Assembly (NCBI GenBank): GCA_038503035.1
Contig: JAVSML010018855.1
Coordinates: forward strand, 1 to 64,000
Source: Crocodylus rhombifer
Lineage: Eukaryota > Chordata > Crocodylia > Crocodylidae
Reading direction: 5' to 3'
Length of the DNA stretch: 64,000 nucleotides
Each line of letters opens with the position of its first letter. Position 1 is the first letter of the stretch. Below, piece by piece: positions 60,501 through 64,000 of this stretch. The notes under the pieces were generated by a model. The model ran no database searches and was not told the DNA's origin. It was given only the letters and a program-made list of their open reading frames with translations. Position numbers and translations under genes: made by a program.

Positions 60501-62971
60501 GTCTTTAGTGCATCTTTTCCTTGGTTACTTGATTATCTTGTTGGGTTCTGTAAGGGCATTAGCAATTCAAGGACTTTATCAGAAGCTACAGACTCAGATT
60601 TGAGGAAAAAAGTTGGGGGGGAGTTAAATTTATGGGGTCAACTTATAATCAATAGTGTCAAGGTGTGTTTAAAACTCCCAAGCAGGATAATTTCTACAAG
60701 TAATTAAGTTTACCAATACTGCAGCCTGAGCCAAAGTGAGGCCAAAATTACAGCAATAAAAAATTAAATCACATACAGTTCAATAGAAAAAGCACAACCA
60801 GTGACATTCATCTGCTGAGACCCAACCAGTGACATCCATTCTACAGTCGCCCAACTTTTGTTTTACTTGGTCCAGTTTCAAACCTGATTAGCAGTCTAAA
60901 CTAGTAACTCCCCACAAGAAAACCTTGTTCGTAATTCTTAGAGATAAAGCCCCAGTTCCTTCCAAAGGCATTGGCTAAATCAGACTAAGACTGCAGCTTA
61001 GTTTTAGGTTGCGATTTTTGAAGCACCTTTCAGCTGGTTTAAATAATAGAAGAGTGCAACAGGTTTCTATTGGGTAGGTCTGGCGAGCCCAGACGGCAAG
61101 AGGAGACAACGCAGCCAGAAGAAAGCAAAAAAAAAAACCTCTCTCCATAATACTGCCAAGTAGGGTTTCTCTTTAGCCACCTATCATGCCTCCATGGATC
61201 CATAGCCTCGTGTAGAGCTATGCATCAAAGGCAGAAGCCAGCCGTCCCCTTCAGCAGGCTGTTAATCCTCCTTGCCAAAAGTCAGAACATTTGAAGCAAA
61301 ACCTCAAATCACTAAAAATATCCAGGGAGTGACATAGTCAGAGGCTGTTCGACAGGTCTGACTGCGAATTGTGCCAGTTGCACGTACGCTAGTAAGTGCC
61401 ATTCTTCTCCAGTTGACATGGCATTAAGCTAGGAGAGTCAGGGCCCTGGGTTCCATTGGACAGAAGGGTCCAGGACAAGTCATTTTAATTTCTTGTAGAC
61501 TGTTTTCCCCTCTATTGTCTAAGTCAGCAGCTCTCACCGTTTTTTGGACTTGAGGCACCTCTCACTTGACTTGTGTGCCCACCCCACCCCAAAAAAAGCC
61601 AGCTCTTAATTTTCACTTGTTTTTTGACTACAGAAAAACCGCTAGAGCAGGGGTGGGCAAAATGCCAGGTCATTCTATCCAGCCCACGGGGTCTAAAAAA
61701 CTTAGAAAATTAATATTTATCTGCCCCAGGTTGTCTGTCATGTGGCCCTTGATGGCTTGCCAAAACTCTGTAAGCAGCCCTTTGCCTGAAATAATTGCCC
61801 ACCCCTGCACTAGAGCAATTTTTCTGTTGCACAGAACGTGACAGGGCAGAAATGTTTCTGACCGTAGAGATACCTCTTTGAAATCTCTGAATTTATCTTG
61901 TGAATCATGTTTGCACACTTAATAGCACTAACACTGCGTGGCACCCCTGAAAGTATCTCAAGGCATCCTAGGGTGCTGCAGCTCCCTGGTTAAGGATCAC
62001 TGTTCTAGTTAGAGTATGAGCATTGTGGGATAAGTACCATCTTTTTCTACATAGTTATGCAGGTCTAGCACACTCAACTCCACCCCTGTCTGGAGTCTAG
62101 ATGTGGTGCCATATGAGAAAGCAAGGGAAATTATTCCTCCAAGCCCGGAATTCAGTTTCTGTATTTATCCTTCAGCTTCTTGTAAAAAGATGCAAATTAA
62201 AGGAACCCCGCTGACTGAAAGAATTTCACAAGATGTGTTAAAACACCACAGAGTACTAAGGGCAAGACATTCAAAAGCACTCAGCTTTGGCTTAACTCTG
62301 TTTCCACCTGATTTCACCCAATTTTACCATTTATTTCAAGGAAGCAAGATTGCTAAGAGCTAACTGAGCACATTGCAAAAACCACCCTAGAAGTGCAAGA
62401 ATGCACAGATTTCTTTGCTGTCAGTAGGGATGCAAAATTTTTCAATCCTAAATCAGCCAACTTGGTTGCATTTAACAATGAACAAGGAGATGCCCAAACT
62501 CAAGCAGACACTTTTGAAAATCTTGGTACAGGGATTTCCCTTCAAGCTTTTCAATTTGGCCAGAAATCTAACATGTAGTCCAGGGTTTCTGTTCATTCTT
62601 TTTTTAGACCAGAAGAGAGAGGAGAAATTTCCCTCATGCTATTTTGATACTTCTGTTTTCAGACCTGAAGTTCAAACCAAGTAGCTCAGAATTCAGCAGG
62701 CAAAACCACTGGATCAGTCACTCCTTCCTAACTGCATCACAAACAGACAAAGAGAGATCAGTATTGTATTGTATGACACCATTCGCACCTCAGGGTGACT
62801 TTTAGAGGTAATCAGCCCAGCTGAACTGGAGCTACTAAACATGGGCCATCACATGTAAACAAGAAATGAGTTTTACTCACAGGTAAGGGGCAGAGTTTTC
62901 CATTGACCTTGACAAATAAATTAGGAGGGAAATAATCTTCTTGGGGACAGCTGGTTTCACACAAGCAAAAC
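51533..62971 (-). CDS. PIAS3: SUMO ligase PIAS3, C-terminal ten exons (5' part off window)
   Basis: Nuclear E3 SUMO ligase and STAT3 inhibitor. Exons in transcript order: 62971-62881, 58278-58144, 57212-57107, 56503-56430, 56061-55901, 55484-55348, 54952-54784, 54320-54187, 52802-52765, 51796-51533; 435 residues in one frame. The first two exons end the PINIT domain ([12 protein letters not shown], then SRPINITPL). The SP-RING follows: [30 protein letters not shown] and [12 protein letters not shown], with CDEIQF next. The SUMO-interacting motif VEVIDLT is followed by the acidic SSSDEEE in the exon at 54952-54784. The protein ends with a serine-rich tail closing in [10 protein letters not shown], which I know as the PIAS3 C-terminus. 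PIAS1, 2 and 4 are alternatives, but tail and linkage to NUDT17 favour PIAS3. The N-terminal SAP domain lies beyond 64000. Confidence 0.95.
52315..52338 (+). repeat. (AAC)n microsatellite
   Basis: About seven to eight uninterrupted AAC units in a PIAS3 intron. Confidence 0.85.
53445..53625 (+). mobile_element. MIR-type SINE remnant
   Basis: Shows CACTCAATCTCCATCTCTTC, then AGCTGTAAGAGGGGATT and a GCAAAGCACATGGAGAC-type end in MIR order. Confidence 0.5.
54953..58143 (-). other. PIAS3: PIAS3 introns around the SP-RING exons
   Basis: Introns 54953-55347, 55485-55900, 56062-56429, 56504-57106 and 57213-58143. Nothing beyond unremarkable AT-rich sequence was recognised. Confidence 0.5.
55901..56061 (-). 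other. PIAS3: PIAS3 exon with the core of the SP-RING
   Basis: Encodes 53 residues with the zinc-binding set C..C-x-H-x2-C...C-x2-C ([12 protein letters not shown], later TWTCPVC). The first SP-RING cysteine (LMCP) is in the preceding exon. Confidence 0.93.
59033..59245. mobile_element. Penelope-like fold-back element with 12-bp target duplication
   Basis: TATTCCAAAGTC occurs at 59033-59044 and again at 59234-59245, flanking the element. Inside, arms 59082-59143 and 59174-59233 are inverted copies (AGCAATCAGGGCT, GGTAGAGGTGATA, CTTTTATTA, CAACAAG). The left part keeps the family head GTTGTAGCCGTATTGGTCTA (59055-59074). Confidence 0.75.
61525..62002. mobile_element. hAT-type transposon, copy 2, interrupted
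   Basis: Diverged termini (CAGCAGCTCTCACC and GGATCACTG) and body align with 22747-23029. The body is interrupted by another element at 61648-61807. Confidence 0.7.
61640..61815. mobile_element. Nested hAT element with 8-bp target duplication
   Basis: The 160-bp element at 61648-61807 has perfect inverted ends CAGGGGTGGGCAA and TTGCCCACCCCTG. Its flanks CGCTAGAG (61640-61647) and CACTAGAG (61808-61815) are an 8-bp duplication with one CpG-type change. The homologous copy at 22747-23029 carries the empty site (ACTATAGCAATTCTTCTGTT). Confidence 0.85.
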
Positions 62972-64000
62972 CTATGAAGCAGGAGGGAGAAACCGTCAAA
63001 TGAGAAGTGCACAAAAATGTTAGCCAGAACTTTTTATTAAGAGACACAGAACATTTTCCAAGAAAACAGATCAATGGTTGGAAAACATGCACGTGTGTGA
63101 CGAGTACATCTACAAGTACATTCTGCACCTCCTGAGAGCTATTTCATTGATACCAAATGCAACTCCCAGAGATCGTATCAGATAAAAACCAATTACTCAT
63201 GTACACTGTGTGCTCTACAGGAATGGGTTATTCAGCAATTGGTCTGAAATACCTTCGATTGCCAGAATCACAAGTTCAAACTTTGTAGCCTCATGCCAAG
63301 GGATGTTGCAAGGCTGATAAACCAAGTTCTGAGGAGTCTGCTGTGTAGGGATCCCTGCCTGCTACTTTGGTAAGAGCGAGGGCTGCCATTTACGCTAGTC
63401 TCCTAATTAAAGTGTTCACAGAACTACGTATTATGATGAGGCAATGCTTTGTGCCATCTGGTTGCCTGCCTTCAGTTCCAGAAACAGATGCACTTGAGTG
63501 GTGCTTCACCTATAAACTACACAGTACTTCAGGATGAAAGGAGCTACAGCAATCTCAATCATTCAGTATAAATTTACAAAGAATTAAAATAGAGCAATGT
63601 TTAGCCAAGTGTACAACCTGCAATGAGAGAGTAATTATTACTTAGCTTCTACCAAAGCTCATATGCCATCGCTTAATACCTGATAGTTGCCTTCCCCAGG
63701 CATAAAGATGTCAGTGCCACAAACCAGAATGGGATCTCCTTCAAACTTTAATCCCCTTTAATCAGCTGATTGCACATGCTGTTCTGTTTCAATTTAAGGT
63801 GCACTCCCAGAGAGCTGACTCCCCATATTGAAACCAGAGTCCTGTCCTACGTTTGAGTCACACGATGACCTTAGTCTGCTTTGTGTTAGCTGCGAGATCA
63901 AGCCCCAGCATGTCACTCTTGCTCCAATCCATGCCACTGATGTTCTAGAAAAATAAATCTGAGCCTATTGTTTCCTGACTTGCCTCTGCCTGCCAAACAA
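62972..64000 (-). other. PIAS3: PIAS3 intron, continuing off window
   Basis: The next upstream exon would end with a two-base arginine codon part. No fitting PINIT-domain sequence is visible up to 64000, so it lies beyond the window. No repeats were recognised. Confidence 0.6.

Larger units (their letters stand above)
58279..62880 (-). other. PIAS3: PIAS3 intron with transposon insertions
   Basis: A 4.6-kb intron holding a T-run (58801-58815), a Penelope-like fold-back element (59045-59233), a MIR-like scrap (61420-61520) and a hAT-type element with a second hAT nested in it (61525-62002). Confidence 0.6.

Noticed and set aside
63683..63760. Donor-like exon on the - strand in the PIAS3 intron
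   Set aside because: A short open frame before GTATTA does not resemble the expected PINIT-domain sequence and has an upstream stop without a clear acceptor.
1..64000. CRISPR arrays, bacterial operons, phage or integron structures, endogenous retrovirus genes
   Set aside because: None seen; all coding sequence is spliced vertebrate genes, and the repeats are LINE, SINE, Penelope-like and DNA-transposon types.

Overview
The window is nuclear DNA from a vertebrate, most likely a crocodilian; a turtle cannot be excluded. All genes are split by GT-AG introns. The spacers hold CR1 LINE 3' ends, MIR-type SINE remnants, Penelope-like retroelement fragments, hAT-type transposon fossils and small MITEs, a mix typical of non-avian sauropsids. 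I see no bacterial, viral, CRISPR or toxin content and no convincing tRNA or snRNA gene.

The five genes all belong to the neighbourhood that is 1q21.1 in human. From left to right: (1) the last seven coding exons of an integrin alpha-10 gene (ITGA10, + strand, 115-2434), covering the end of the ectodomain, the membrane span and the cytoplasmic tail; (2) a complete RNF115 ubiquitin ligase gene on the - strand (coding 36215 down to 5682, nine exons, 302 residues, with a 16 kb first intron that carries much of the repeat load); (3) a complete POLR3C gene, an RNA polymerase III subunit (+ strand, 37033-44504, 14 coding exons, 538 residues); (4) a complete NUDT17 Nudix hydrolase gene (+ strand, 44948-48167, eight exons, 305 residues); (5) the last ten coding exons of the SUMO ligase gene PIAS3 on the - strand (62971 down to 51533). 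Its 5' part lies beyond position 64000.

The layout is compact. ITGA10 and RNF115 end tail to tail about 1.5 kb apart. RNF115 and POLR3C start head to head with 817 bp between their start codons, across a GC-rich shared promoter with ETS-, YY1- and CTCF-like motifs. POLR3C and NUDT17 follow each other with 443 bp between stop and start. NUDT17 and PIAS3 end tail to tail with poly(A) signals about 400 bp apart. The genes do not form one pathway: they are a conserved neighbourhood of mostly housekeeping functions (ubiquitin and SUMO ligation, Pol III transcription, nucleotide hydrolysis) beside a cartilage-type collagen receptor.

The points most worth checking are a minor-spliceosome (U12-type) intron in POLR3C; an apparent inversion of the RNF115-POLR3C-NUDT17-PIAS3 block relative to ITGA10 compared with the human order as I remember it; Penelope-like fragments with hammerhead-ribozyme-like cores and fold-back copies, one with a clean 12-bp target duplication; a hAT element nested in another with the unoccupied site visible in a second copy; and a 226-bp near-perfect palindrome. 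I found no previously undescribed protein system.
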